Shown: positions 12,915 through 28,693, counted from the first letter of the stretch. The stretch: DNA of 64,000 bases from Megaleporinus macrocephalus (GCA_021613375.1 CM038717.1:38577000-38640999), one strand, 5' to 3'. Notes: generated from the sequence alone by a model not told the origin. Numbers and translations are program-made.

Positions 12915-15900
12915 GACATAACATTTTACAGTCATATGAAATGGTACGTGGAACATCACTCCTGTGTTAGAAAGGGAAACAAAGGACTGCAGCTACAGAG
13001 GTCTGTCGAGCAGAGAGAGACACAATGAGAAGATCAGGATGCCAACTTTGCGTGACACATGCAGACAGCAGGTCAATCCAGGCTTTCTTTCCACAACCCT
13101 GTTCCCCACATCACAGCTTTCTCTTTATGTCTGAACACAATGAGTCTGATGTCTTTCAGATCCAGCTTGGACCACAGTTTCTTCAGAAACTCGACAGATT
13201 ATTGCATGAAACGGTCCAAACGGAGGTCGTTCTACTGCATCTTAAATAAACATGTGATGCTCTAAACTTTATATGTAGCCAACAGATTGGACTTGCTACT
13301 GAGGGCTACAAGCATAACAAGCATTGGAACCACCAATCTCCTCCCTTGGATAATCTTGCCCCTTAGATAAGGGGAGGAGATCCATGGGTTCATGGACTTA
13401 TGGAGGTTTATGGTCTACTGAGACGTTGGTGCTGTTGTCCCACCACTTCACACAAACAAGGTCTGTTGGCGGTGGAGTGGGGGGACCCCAGTCTCTCAAG
13501 GTGGTCTCATGTCTATGTTACCTTCTGGTTCTCTCCTTTTAGTTCATGCTGTTCTGAAATGCTTGGTTTCTTTACTCTTCCTGAGATAATGACCGCCCTC
13601 CTGTCCTGCCGAATACTGTTGGAGGACTCACCATCAGGGCCTCCTCCTCCTCACCAGGCACCAACCAGCTCTCCTCTTCATTCGTGCCATCTGCTAAACC
13701 CTCAACTGCATCACTGTGTCATCCAGATGTAGCACCTGTGCAGGTTCTAAAGCTTTTACCGTCCAGACTCAGCTCTGTTTTAAATTTAGCTTAATGACCT
13801 GTAAATCCTCCAGTCTTGAGGGAGTCTTGCCACCGTCACCTCTGGCTTGCTCACTGGGGGATACATGTTGTGCCTTCATGTTTTAAAACTCCTGTAAAGC
13901 TGCTCTACAAATAAACCTGATTTGACTTGGAAGCTCTACCCCACCAATTAGCCTGACCCCACCAATTAGCCTGACCCCACCAATTAGCCTGGTGCTAACC
14001 CTTATATTGAGCTGTACTGAGATTAATTCCACCAAGAATTGAGGTGTAAACAGAGAGTTTTAGAGTAGGTTTGGTGTGAAATGGCTCAGATGTTCTTTAC
14101 AGTGGTGGTGATGGGAACCAGGGGTCTCCATGTCTACAAAACAATTATATAGACATTTGTATTTACTATCAAACCCATTGGTGAACCTACATGAGTCTTC
14201 TGATTGTTAATATGAAAGCTGATGGTTAAATCTAGAAAATCTGAAATTAGTACATTGTCTTTGGGGACTATATTTTGGCTCACAGCGTCCTGCATGTATC
14301 ACTCCACCATGAATGGACTTCAAGACTGAAATCTTCTCTAAACTATCATAAACAGCGTCTCAGACATCAGACAGTGTATTTATAACATCAACTGTAATAA
14401 CCTTCTCGGAGGGAGCTTTTAGAGATGGACGTCTGGTTCCATTCACCACCACTGTGAACGGTTCTGACTAGGGATGTAACAGATGATAATCAAGGCCACG
14501 ACTGAAACCGATTGAGATATAAAATGAATCAATAGCCTTTTGAAACAGCAGAGGGCGCTGGCACTGTCTACCTTGCTTGTTTGACACCAGGTGAAAAATA
14601 TAAACCTACAAGTTTTAAAATTTTCAAACTGTCTTTCTTTTACATCCTTTACTTTGTTTTTCTCTCTAAACTTGATTTTTTTCCTTGCTGCACTATCATC
14701 AGCTGCTATCCACGCTCGAGTTTTCAGAGGGGGTGGGTTTGACAGTTTGGGGGCGGGGCATGGGCTGAACGCTATTGGCTGATGGCGCCTGGTTTCGTGA
14801 CTGACCGCTTTCTATGAACAGCCTCTAAAACTACAACAAACATGGTGGAAGCGGAGCAGACTGGTGAGATAGATTAAAAGTTTGGCTAGTTTCACTTAAA
14901 ATAGTGATTTAATAGTCGTATCACTTTTTACGAGCTCGTATTCACTTAAGTTTACTTTTGAAAAAAAAAATGTGAGAAAATCGTATCGTAGGCAGCATCA
15001 TGAATCTCACTGCATCATGAGTAGAGAGTATCGTTACATCCCTACTTCTGACTGTATCTAGACTGGAGCGCTGTACAGTAAACCACTCCGAATGACTCTG
15101 TGGGTCTGTCTCAAATCCTAGTGAGTGTCTAAGTAGGCTGTCTAGGTAGCAGCTGTGTAAGTATCAGTGTTCTCTCCTCATCTCTCCTCATAAACTGATT
15201 ACTGAGACGCTCTAGTTAGAGAGAGACTGCGTCACGGCTTGTTCCCACCCACTGCAGCGCGCGACTGGTGGTTTAGCTGGTTGCTAAGCTACCAGCCGGC
15301 ATCCAAAACAATAGCCTGAGGCTTAAAAATCTGCTAGCATAAATGCTAATGTCTGGAGTATAAAAGTGTAAATGGTGAAGGACTCGTTACAGAGTTGATA
15401 ATAAAATACTGTTCTGTGTGATTATATGACCAGAAACACATTAAAACTCCAGAGAGAATCAAAATAACTCACATTTTAAAACCACTTCACTGCTCGTAGA
15501 TTAGCCTGTGCTGCATCATGGGATTGTCTTAGCGGCTGGTTCACACTACACTACTGTTTGAGTGGTCAGGGCTTTGTACTGTTCACACTACATGACTGGT
15601 TGGTCACACGGCTTCACCAATTATACGATTTTTACTGGCTGCTGTCCAAACACACGTTTTTGTCCCCACGAAATCTAAACGCTAGTGATACCACATAGAA
15701 CATACACTATTTCCAAAACGGACGTCAACAAACCAGCTATACGAGTTGTTACTGCTCTGATCTGCAAGAAAGAAGAAAACGGTATGAAGATCTGCAGAGA
15801 GAGCTGGAGGTAAAGATTTAATATTTTATCAATGAAAGTTTACGTGTCGCCCGCAGCTGCAGAGAGATTGCGTGAACGGTTACGCGGTTCTGTCTCTACG

Positions 15901-18219
15901 TGATCCCATTGGCTGTAGCTAGACGCTGCTGTTGACTCACCGTCGCCGACTGGTCTAGATATTAAACATGCTAGACGTTTACCGGGCGTCCGAGATTAGT
16001 CGGCGAGCACTCGGCGAAGGCTCAGCGAGCTCTTTCAGCAGTTCACTCTACACGACTGGTTGGCGACACGGCGTCACCAATTACACGACTTTCACTCTGG
16101 GGATCGCAGACTCTTCTGGCTGCTGTCCAAACACACGTTTTTGTCCCCACGAAAACTAAACACATGTGAGAGCTAGTGATACCACATAGAACACGTCAAC
16201 AAACCAGCAGTACTAATTGTTGGCCTAGATATTAAACAGATGTTTGACGGGCGTCTGCGATTAGGGCGTCTTTCAGCAGTTCACCCTACACGACTGAGTG
16301 ATCGCCGAGTGGTCACCGAGTCGCCTCCGAGTAGAGGTTTTTGAAACACCAGGCTTACATCGTGTAGTGTGAACTAGACATTAGCGGCTGAGGAAGCGTT
16401 CGATGCTTTCTTAAAATCAGGTGTAAATAAGGTTTCTCAGTAGACAGTATGTTTAAGGTATGTAAGAATTGGGACAGTCTACATGTCGGGAGCGCATACT
16501 ATGACTTAAAATGCTGCCTATGTAGGAGCTCACTAGGTTTGAGACAAGACCCTCTGTTTGTGTGTTACCTGAAGCTACTGTACAGCGATGGCTGTGATGC
16601 TACGCTAGCTATGGAGGTGCACAAGCTGAGGAGCACCTGTAGCTTGAGGAGTTCATATACACAGCTGGTGTAGCCGTTCTGTTACCTGCTGCCTCTGGTT
16701 TCTTCAGCTCCTCTTCTTGCTTCTTCTCCTCCTGTGTCTCTGCAGGTTCCTCCGCCTCTTCCTCCACCTCCTCCTCTTCCTCCTCCTCCTCCTCTTCTTC
16801 CTCCTCCTCTACAACAGCCACCGCTTCCTCCTCCTCTTCCTCAGCGGCCACCGGTTCCTCCTCATCCACGACGGCCACCCCCTCCTCCTCCTCTTCCTCG
16901 ACGGCCACTTGTTCCACCGCCTCCTCCTCCTCTTCCTCGTCTTCCTCCCCAGCTACTGCCGTTTCCTCCATCTCCTCTCCTTCCTCCTCGGCGCTGCTAA
17001 TGCTGTTCATCTTCTCCTGCAGAGCCTCCAGCTGGTCCAGGTTCACTCGTCCCATCAGTTCAAAGTTGCGGATCACCTGCAGCGGCGCAAAGACTCGGGT
17101 CAGTAATCTGTTTCCTCTGTGTGGGTGTGTTTACAGCACAAGCCCCGTCCACCCCCACTCCCACTTTACTCTCATAGGCTGCAGACTGACACCTAATTGA
17201 TAGTAGATACTGAATAACTGATAGTAGATACTGAATAACTGACAGTAGATACTGAAAAATTGATAGTAGATACTGAATAATTGATAGTAGATACTGAATA
17301 ACTGATAGTAGATACTGAAAAATTGATAGTAGATACTGAATAACTGATAGTAGATACTGAATAATTGATAGTAGATACTGAATGACTGATAGTAGATACT
17401 GAAAAATTGATAGTAGATACTGAATAATTTACAGCAGATACTGAATAACTGACAGTAGATACTGAATAACTGATAGTAGACACTGAATCATTGATAGTAG
17501 ATACTGAATAACTGATAGTAGATACTGAAAAATTGATAGTAGATACTGAATAATTTATAGCAGATACTGAATAACTGACAGTAGATACTGAATAACTGAT
17601 AGTAGATACTGAATAGTTTATAGTAGATACTAAATAATTTATAGTAGATACTGAATAACTGATAGTAGATACTGAATAGTTTATAGTAGATACTAAATAA
17701 TTTATAGTAGATACTGAATAACTGATAGTAGATACTGAATAATTTATAGTAGATACTGAATAACTGATAGTAGATACTGAATAGTTTATAGTAGATACTA
17801 AATAATTTATAGTAGATACTGAATAACTGATAGTAGATACTGAATAATTTATAGTAGATACTGAATAATTTATAGTAGATACTGAATAATTTATAGTAGA
17901 TACTGAATAATACTCAGGTGAGTTTTAAATCTGACCTTGTGCTCGTCCCGTAAGTGGTTCTCCAGCTGCTGCCTGTGTTTGGTGTCGTAGTAGCAGAGCT
18001 GGCACTGGTACGGCTTCAGCTCCTCGTGTTTGTGGATGTGCTGCTGCAGACTCTCGTCACTCGAACACGTAAACGTGCACTTGTGGCAGCGGAACACCAA
18101 ACCCTCCAGGTGACGAGACAACTTAGAACGAGAGACCTCCAGAGGCACCACTCGCTCTTCTGTAGAGACGACAAGACAGAGAGACAGAGAGAGAGAGAGA
18201 AACAGAGAGAAAGAGAGAA

Positions 18220-18258
<39 letters not shown>

Positions 18259-21200
18259 GAAAAGAGAGACAGAGAAAGACAGACAGAGAGAGGGAGAGAG
18301 GAGAGATAGAGAGACAGACACAGGGAGAGACAGAGACAGTCAGAGAGAGAGACAGACAGAGAGAGTGAGAGACAAAGAGAGACAGTCAAAGAGAGACAGA
18401 CAGTGAACGAGAGACAAAGAGAGACAGTCAGAGAGAGACAGAAGGAGAGACAGAGAGAGAGAGAGCAAGAGACAAAGAGATACAGTCAGAGAGAAAGAGA
18501 CAGACAGAGAGAGAAGAGACAAAGAGAGACAGTCAGAGAGAGACAGAAGGAGAGACAGCGAGAGCAAGAGACAAAGAGAGACCGTCAGAGAGAAAGAGAC
18601 AGAGAGAGCAAGAGACAAAGAGAAACAGTCAGAGAGAAAGAGACAGACAGAGAGAGCAAGAGACAAAGAGAGACAGTCAGAGAGAAAGAGACAGACAGAG
18701 AGAGCAAGAGACAAAGAGAGATGGTCAGAGAGAGACAGAAGGAGAGGCAGCAAGAGCAAGAGACAAAGAGAGACAGTCAGAGAGAAAGAGACAGAGTGAG
18801 CAAGAGACAAAGAGAGCAAGAGACAAAGAGAGACAGAAGGAGACAGCGAGAGCAAGAGACAAAGAGAGACCGTCAGAGAGAAAGAGACAGAGTGAGCAAG
18901 AGACAAAGAGAGACAGTCAGAGAAACAGACAGAGAGAGAGACAGACAGAGAAACAGACAGAGAGAGCAAGAGACAAAGAGAGACAGTCAGAGAAACAGAT
19001 AGAGAAGAGAGACAGTCAGAGAAACAGACAGAGAGAGCGAGAGACAAAGAGAGACAGTCAGAGAAACAGACAGAGAAGAGAGACAGAGAAACAGACAGAG
19101 AGAGTGAGAGACAAAGAGAGACAGTCAGAGAAACAGACAGAGAAGAGAGACAGACAGAGAAACAGACAGAGAGAGCGAGAGACAAAGAGAGACAGACAGA
19201 GAGACAGAGAGACAGACAGAGAAGAGAGACAGTCAGAGAGACAGACAGAGAGAGAGACATCAGTTTATCAGTTTCAAATTAAGCCAATCAAATAAAGGTC
19301 ATTTACATACATCAGTCCTAAAAACACAGTAACAAAAACATTATATAAATAAAATACAGGCAAACTAATAAACAGACAACCAGTAACTGGTAGAACTGGC
19401 CACTTAAAATACAGCTTTCAATCAATACACTGAACTCATTTACACTTCATAAACACTGTTCCTTCAATTACATCACACCTAAAATAAACTTAACCCTTCG
19501 TAGTTGAGAGATATTGTCATTTTGCTATAGTATGCTATACCAGAAACACAGACTTATAGTAGTGTAGTGACATAATAGGGTTATTAAAGGAGAATTCCAA
19601 TGAAGTTATTACAGTAAACAGTTATAAATACACTGTCTGATGTCTGAGACGCTGTTTATAACAGTCTGGAGGAGATTCCAGTCTTAAACTCTGTTCATGG
19701 TGGAGGGATACATGCAGGGAGCTGTGAGACAAAATCTAGTCCCCAAAGAAAATGTATTATTTCCAGATTTTCATTCATATCTTACCTTTTATAGAAAAAC
19801 TCAGGAGGCTCGTATAGGTTCACTGGTGGGTTTGATAGTAAATAAAACATCGACTGAGTGTTATAGATATAAAGACCCCTGGTTCTCATCACCACCACTG
19901 TAAACAACATCTGAACCATTTCACACCAGACCCCACCCTGAATCTCTCCGTTTACACCTCAAACACTGAATTACGAAGCATTTTTTTAATCAGTGAAATT
20001 TCCTGAGACTTGAAACATCAGGTCAGACTGAAGGTTCTGCATACCTCGGTGCAGGATGACGTGGTCGATCATGTGACTCTTGTATTTGGTGTGGTAGAGG
20101 CAAAAGGGGCAACGCAGGTCTTTGGGACCCTCCTCTGGCGCACTGGCGTGTCCGCCTTCCACGTGCATCGTGAAGGTAGACCTGCGCGAGAAACCCAGCA
20201 GAAGGTGAATCACAGCTCTTAGTGAAAGTAATACCTACCATGTACACTGGAGCTATGAAGCGAATGGAAGCTTGGACCCCACCCAAATCATCACACCCTC
20301 GCTTAGAAAGGTGTTCCGTGACCTCCTGACATTGTATGACCCTCAACATATCAACACAGTACGTAGAATAATAAGCCTCCATTGGCAACCTCATAGCTCC
20401 AGTGCTAAAGAAGCTAAACTTCAGACTCCATCGCTTCAACAAAGTCTGGCTTTAAGTTTCAGAGGAAATGAATCAAAAAACAACAAGCGTGAAGGAAAAG
20501 ATCTTCTTTGTTTCTACTAACAAAGATCAGAACTGTCCAGGCTGTGGTCTTCTCTGTGGTTCTTTATGGATGTGAAAGCTGGACAACAAGCAAGCCAGAC
20601 AGGAAAAAACATAGATGCCTTTGAACTTCAGTGTTGGTAAAGACTTCTGAGAGAACCTCATTGCAAACAAATGGATCATCAACCAGATCAAACCCCATAG
20701 CTCACACAAAGCCCAGACTGAACCAAACTGAAGATCCTACTCTGGGCACATTCTGAGAAGTACCAGTTAACTGGAGAAACCCACCATGCTTGAAGCCTGA
20801 AGACCTCAACAGAAGACAGAAGATTCTGGAGAAACACCATCCATATGGTCACCAGGAGTTGGAAATGGTGCTTAATAGTAATAAGGTTTGATTAAAAATA
20901 TAATAAATATAATAAAGCGTGGCTTGAAAATTGCTTAGCAGTCCTTTCTGAGAACAGTGTGGGCGTGGCCTAATATTCTAATGAGCACACATGATTGACA
21001 GTCTCGGTCCAACACGCCCAGCCTGCTACACCAATGAAATATAACTACACATATCAGCACAAAGAGTGGAGAAATGGGTGAAAGGCACTAGATGGCGCTG
21101 TAGAGCCCCAAATTGGGTCCACTCACTGAAAACATTATCCAGTTTTTATATCTAATGAGCATCTCAGTAGCAGAACTATTGAGAGTGTCAACTGCAGAAC

Positions 21201-24200
21201 CAACCAGAGTCTTAGTGGTAGAACCGATCAGAGTATCTGCTGTAGAACCAACCAGAGTCTTAGTGGTAGAACCAATCAGAGTATCTGCTGTAGAACCAAC
21301 CAGAGTCTTAGTGGCAGAACCAATCAGAGTCTCAGCTGTAGAACCAACCAGAGTCTTAGTGACAGAACCAACCAGAGTCTTAGTGACAGGACCAATCAGA
21401 GTCTCAGCTGTAGAACCAACTAGAGTCTTAGTGACAGAACCAATCAGTTTCTCAGCTACCGAACCAATCAGAGTCTCAGCTGTAGAACCAACCAGAGTCT
21501 CAGCAGCAGAACCAAATGAAGTGGCAGAACCAATCAGTGTCTCAGCTGCAGAACCGTTCACAATCTCAGAGGCAGAACCAATCAGAGTCTCAGCAGCAGA
21601 ACCAATCGAAGTGGCAGAACCAATTGGAGTCTCAGTGGCAAAACCTATCAGAATCTCAGAGGCAGAACCAATCAGAGTCTCAGTGGCAGAACCAATCTGT
21701 GTCTCAGCGGGTGAACCAGAGTCGCAGTGGTAGAACAAATCGAAGTGGCAAAACCAATCAGTGTCTCAGCTGCAGAACCGATCAGAATCTCAGAGGCAGA
21801 ACCAATCAGAGTCTCTGCAGCAGAACAAGAGTTGCAGTGGCAGAACCAATTAAAGTGGCAAAACCAAACAGCGTCTCAGCTGTAGAACCAACTATAGACT
21901 CAGCAGCAGAACCAACCAGAGATTCAGCTGTAGAACCAACTAGAGACTCAGGAACAGAACCAACCAAAGACTCAGCTGTAGAACCAACTAGAGACTCAGC
22001 AACAGAACCAACCAAAGACTCAGCTTTAGAACCAACTAGAGACTCAGCAACAGAACCAACCAGAGACTCAGCTGTAGAACCAACTAGAGTCTCAGTGGCA
22101 AATCCAATCAGAGTCTCAGCTGTAGAACCAACTATAGACTCAGCTTTAGAACCAACCAAAGACTCAGCTTTAGAACCAACTAGAGACTCAGCAACAGAAC
22201 CAACCAGAGACTCAGCTGTAGAACCAACTAGAGACTCAGCAACAGAACCAACCAGAGACTCAGCTGTAGAACCAACTAGAGACTCAGCAACAGAACCAAC
22301 CAGAGACTCAGCGGCAGAACCAATCAGAGTTCTCCCACTTCCACCTACAGCGAGTGTCTATGTGCCCTATGCCACCATCCTACCCCAAGTGTTGGTTTAC
22401 ATGAAGACCAAAACATGGTGAGATGAGTTAAAACGCCTCTTCAGAGCGCCATCAGCAGCAAGTCCTGACTCTAGAGCTCAGACTTTGGGCTACCAGTATA
22501 TTGGCTGACCACCAACAGTGAACGATAATCATGACCCAGTTTTATCACTGGGTTTGGACTTGCAATCTGTAAACGACTGGGCAAATCCGTTGTTTCACTA
22601 AGGAACCCAATAGGGGCCCAGGTGTACAGACTGACCTGGAGAATCTGGACACCATCATGGTGTAACCAAAACTCACCTTTAGTATTTGGGTCACACGATA
22701 TAACACAACATAAACAACCTTGTTCACACAAAGAAATGATGACAAACCAGCAGATATATTCAGTTACACACCCAGAAACTCCTCAACTCCTAAAAACCAC
22801 CACCACAAAATTCCCATATCAGCCAGACTCTTCAGACAGTCGCCAAACCTCGAACAACTAATGAATTGTTCAGAATCTAACCATTCAGAAAAAAACAGTG
22901 GAGTGAAAAGCAGATCCAGCTGTGCAGAGAGCATCGTTATCCAGAGCTCACCACACGCCGTATGAATGGAGAGACACTTTAGGAGAAAAATTGGCTGAAC
23001 GGTGAGAAGCTGTGGAGTAATGGACTCCCCGCACAGCGCTATCAGCAGGGTTAAATTAACACCTCCAATCTTACCGCACAGCAAACAGGTCTCCAGCGTG
23101 CGGTGGAGGTGCTAATTTACCAGCGTTAATTTCACCTGCGAGTGGACAGAATGAGCACATTCGGAAACAACAACATTTTTCCACAGGTAGCATTTACAGA
23201 GGAACGCCGCTCACTGCTTTTCCCACCTTCCACACATCTGGCACAGGATCTGCTCCTGCAGTACAACTCCAGGTTTATTTACACTGTGATTCTCCCAAAC
23301 CACCAAAGAACACATCTAACAATTTAATTAAACAGTGATTATTACATTCATTATACGCCTGAACCTGGAACCTTACTGTGTATTGGCAAGAACCTGGCGA
23401 TACAATACAATACGTATCGTGATACAGAACTCAAATAACTAACACTCAATAACTATACTAACTCAAATAACTAACACTCAATAACTATACTAACTCAAAT
23501 AACTAACACTAAATATCTCTACTAACTCAAATAGCTAACACTAAATAATTCTACTAACTCAAATAACTAACACTAAATATCTCTACTAACTCAAATAGCT
23601 AACACTAAATAATTCTACTAACTCAAATAACTAACACAAAATAACTCTACTACCTCAAATAGCTAATACTAAATAACTCTACTAACTCAAATAGCTAACA
23701 CTAAATAATTCTACTAACTAAAATAGCTAACACTAAATAATTCTACTAACTCAAATAACTAACACTAAATAACTATACTAACTCAAATAACTAACACTAA
23801 ATATCTCTACTAACTCAAATAACTAACACTAAATAATTCTACTAACTCCAATAACTAACACTAAATAACTATACTAACTCAAATAACTAACACTAAATAA
23901 CTATACTACCTCAAATAACTAACACTAAATATCTCTACTAACTCAAATAACTAACACTAAATAACTATACTACCTCAAATAACTAACACTAAATATCTCT
24001 ACTAACTCAAATAACTAACACTAAATAATTCTACTAACTCCAATAACTAACACTAAATAACTATACTAACTCAAATAACTAACACTAAATAACTATACTA
24101 CCTCAAATAGCTAACACTAAATATCTCTACTAACTCAAATAGCTAACACTAAATATCTCTACTAACTCAAATAACTAACACTAAATAACTATACTACCTC

Positions 24201-27200
24201 AAATAGCTAACACTAAATATCTCTACTAACTCAAATAACTAACACTAAATACCTATACTAACTCAAATAGCTAACACTAAATATCTCTACTAACTCAAAT
24301 AGCTAACACTAAATAATTCTACTAACTCAAATAGCTAACACTAAATAACTATACTAACTCAAATAACTCACACTAAATAATTCTACTAACTCAAATAGCT
24401 AAAGCTAAATAATTCTACTAACTCAAATAGCTAACACTAAATAATTCTACTAACTCAAATAACTAACACTAAATAATTATACTAACTCAAATAACTAACA
24501 CTAAATAATTCTATTAACTCAAATAGCTAACACTAAATAATTCTACTAACTCAAATAACTAACACTAAATAATTCTACTAACTCCAATAACTAACACTAA
24601 ATAATTCTACTAACTCAAATAACTAACACTAAATAACTCTACTAACTCAAGTAACTAACACTAAATATCTCTACTAACTCAAATAGCTAAAGCTAAATAA
24701 TTATACTAACTCAAATAACTAACACTAAATATCTCTACTAACTCAAATAGCTAACACTAAAAAATTCTACTAACTCAAATAACTAACACTAAATATCTCT
24801 ACTAACTCAAATAACTAACACTAAATAATTCTACTAACTCAAATAACTAACACTAAATATCTCTACTAACTCAAATGACTAACACTAAATAACTATACTA
24901 ACTCAAATAACTAACACTAAATAACTATACTACCTCAAATAACTAACACTAAATATCTCTACTAACTCAAATAACTAACACTAAATAACTATACTACCTC
25001 AAATAACTAACACTAAATATCTCTACTAACTCAAATAACTAACACTAAATAACTATACTACCTCAAATAGCTAACACTAAATATCTCTACTAACTCAAAT
25101 AGCTAACACTAAATATCTCTACTAACTCAAATAACTAACACTAAATACCTATACTAACTCAAATAGCTAACACTAAATATCTCTACTAACTCAAATAGCT
25201 AACACTAAATAATTCTACTAACTCAAATAGCTAACACTAAATAACTATACTAACTCAAATAACTCACACTAAATAATTCTACTAACTCAAATAGCTAAAG
25301 CTAAATAATTCTACTAACTCAAATAGCTAACACTAAATAATTCTACTAACTCAAATAACTAACACTAAATAATTATACTAACTCAAATAACTAACACTAA
25401 ATAATTCTACTAACTCCAATAACTAACACTAAATAATTCTACTAACTCAAATAACTAACACTAAATAACTCTACTAACTCAAGTAACTAACACTAAATAT
25501 CTCTACTAACTCCAATAACTAACACTAAATAATTCTACTAACTCAAATAACTAACACTAAATATCTCTACTAACTCAAATAACTAACACTAAATATCTCT
25601 ACTAACTCAAATAACTAACACTAAATAATTATACTAACTCAAATAACTAACACTAAATATCTCTACTAACTCAAATAACTAACACTAAATATCTCTACTA
25701 ACTCAAATAACTAACACTAAATAATTCTACTAACTCAAATAACTAACACTAAATATCTCTACTAACTCAAATGACTAACACTAAATAATTCTACTAACTC
25801 CAATAACTAACACTAAATAATTCTACTAACTCAAATAACTAACACTAAATATATCTACTAACTCAAATAGTTAACACTAAATAATTCAACTAATTCAAAT
25901 AGCTAACACTAAATAATTCTACTAACTCAAATAGCTAACACTAAATAACTATACTAACTCAAATAGCTAACACTAAATAACTATACTAACTCAAATAGCT
26001 AACACTAAATAATTCTACTAACTCCAATAACTAACACTAAATAATTCTACTAACTCAAATAACTAACACTAAATATATCTACTAACTCAAATAGTTAACA
26101 CTAAATAATTCAACTAATTCAAATAGCTAACACTAAATAATTCTACTAACTCAAATAGCTAACACTAAATAACTATACTAACTCAAATAGCTAACACTAA
26201 ATAACTATACTAACTCAAATAGTTAACACTAAATAATTCTACTAACTCAAATAGCTAACACTAAATAATTAATAACTCAAATAACTAACACTAAATATCT
26301 CTACTAACTCAAATAGCTAACACTAAATACCTATACTAACTCAAATAGCTTACACTAAATAATTCTACTAACTCAAATAGCTAACACTAAATAACTCTAC
26401 TAACTCAAATAGCTAACACTAAATAATTCTACTAACTCAAATAGCTAACACTAAATAATTAATAACTCAAATAGCTAACACTAAATAACTCTACTAACTC
26501 AAATAGCTAACACTAAATACCTATACTAACTCAAATAGCTTACACTAAATAATTCTACTAACTCAAATAGCTAACACTAAATAACTCTACTAACTCAAAT
26601 AGCTAACACTAAATAATTCTACTAACTCAAATAGCTAACACTAAATAATTCTACTAACTCCAATAACTAACACTAAATAATTCTACTAACTCAAATAACT
26701 AACACTAAATAACTCTACTAACTCAAATAACTAACACTAAATATCTCTACTAACTCAAATAGCTAACACTAAATAATTCTACTAACTCAAATAGCTAACA
26801 CTAAATAATTCTACTAACTCAAATAGCTAACACTCAATAACTATAATAACTCAAATAACTAACAGTAAATCACTATACTAACTCAAATAGCTAATACTAA
26901 ATAATACTACTAACTCAAATAGCTAACACTAAATAATTCTACTAACTCAAATAGCTAACACTCAATAACTATAATAACTTAAATAACTAACACTAAATCA
27001 CTATACTAACTCAAATAGCTAATACTAAATAATTCTACTAACTCAAATAACTCACACTTAATAACTATACTAACTCAAATAGGTAACACTAAATAACTAT
27101 AATAACTCAAATAACTAACACTAAATAACTATACTAACTCAAATAGCTAATACTAAATAATACTACTAACTCAAATAGCTGACACTCAATAACTATAATA

Positions 27201-28653
27201 ACTCAAATAACTAGCATTAAATCACTATACTAACTCAAATAGCTAACACTAAATAATTCTACTAACTCAAATAGCTAACACTAAATACCTATACTAACTC
27301 AAATAGCTAACACTAAATAATTCTACTAACTCAAATAACTCACACTTAATAACTATACTAACTCAAATAGCTAATACTAAATAATTCTACTAACTCAAAT
27401 TACTCACACTTAATAACTATACTAACTCAAATAGCTAACACTAAATAATTCTACTAACTCAAATAACTCACACTAAATAATTCTACTAACTCAAATAACT
27501 AACACTAAATAATTCTACTAACTCAAATAACTAACACTAAATATCTCTACTAACTCAAATAACTCACACTTAACAACTATACTAACTCAAATAGCTAACA
27601 CTAAATAATTCTACTAACTCAAATAACTCACACTTAATAACTATACTAACTCAAATAGCTAACACTAAATAATTCTACTAACTCAAATAACTCACACTTA
27701 ATAACTATACTAACTCAAATAGCTAACACTAAATAATTCTACTAACTCAAATAACTTACACTAAATAACTACTAACTCAAATAGCTAACACTAAATAATT
27801 CTACTAACTCAAATAACTTACACTAAATAACTACTAACTCAAATAGCTAACACTAAATAATTCTACTAACTCAAATAGCTAACACTAAATAATTCTACTA
27901 ACTCAAATAACTTACACTAAATAACTACTAACTCAAATAACTTACACTAAATAACTACTAACTCAAATAGCTAACACTAAATAATTCTACTAACTCAAAT
28001 AACTTACACTAAATAACTACTAACTCAAATAGCTAACACTATACTAATGAATGGCTAGACGTCTTCTACCTTCTTGTCTAGTAAGCAAATGACACACAGC
28101 GTCACCTACTGTATTGAACTAGCAACTGTTCATACTTTAAGCCATCGTGCTAAAACACACAGAGCTACATGATTGAATGAAATTACCTCAAACACACATT
28201 ATCAACATCGGTTATGTTCTCGTACTGGCTTCAATAAATAAATAATATAAATACAGATGGCGGAAGATGAGCAGTTTAGTAAAGACACCTGAAACACATA
28301 TTAAGGTTTGATTGGGTAGCTAGCGTTACTGTGCTGGTGCTCAGGGTGACGACTCACTTGTAGCAGGTGAAGAAGGAGCAGTCTTTGCACTTGAAGAGCT
28401 TCTTGCCGCCGTGCCGGTCGCGGTAGTGCCTCCGCAGGCTCTGCATGTAGCCGGAGCTGAACTCACAGAACTCGCAGGTGAGGATGGTGTCGGGTCGCAG
28501 GAGGATGGAGCCCGGGGACTCCAGGGCCAGTGTGGGGGCGGGGCCAGGGGGGCTGCAGGACACTGTGGGGGGCTGGCTTCGAGAGGCCAGCTGGTAATGA
28601 GTCAACTGCTGCTGAACATCTGGAGGCTCCAGATATCCCATCGGCTCTGTGTG

Positions 28654-28693
<40 letters not shown>

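Noticed and set aside
16717..17106. Plus-strand Pro/Leu-rich frames opposite coding exon 10
   Set aside because: Antisense shadow of the poly-Glu coding repeat of znf462.
18340..19260. Arg/Gln/Glu-rich plus frame and Ser/Leu/Cys-rich minus frame
   Set aside because: Translations of a GA/CAGA simple repeat.
21088..22421. Long repetitive frames on both strands (EPTRDSA / AESLVGS)
   Set aside because: The 24-bp unit is a multiple of three and stop-free on both strands; no conserved protein features.
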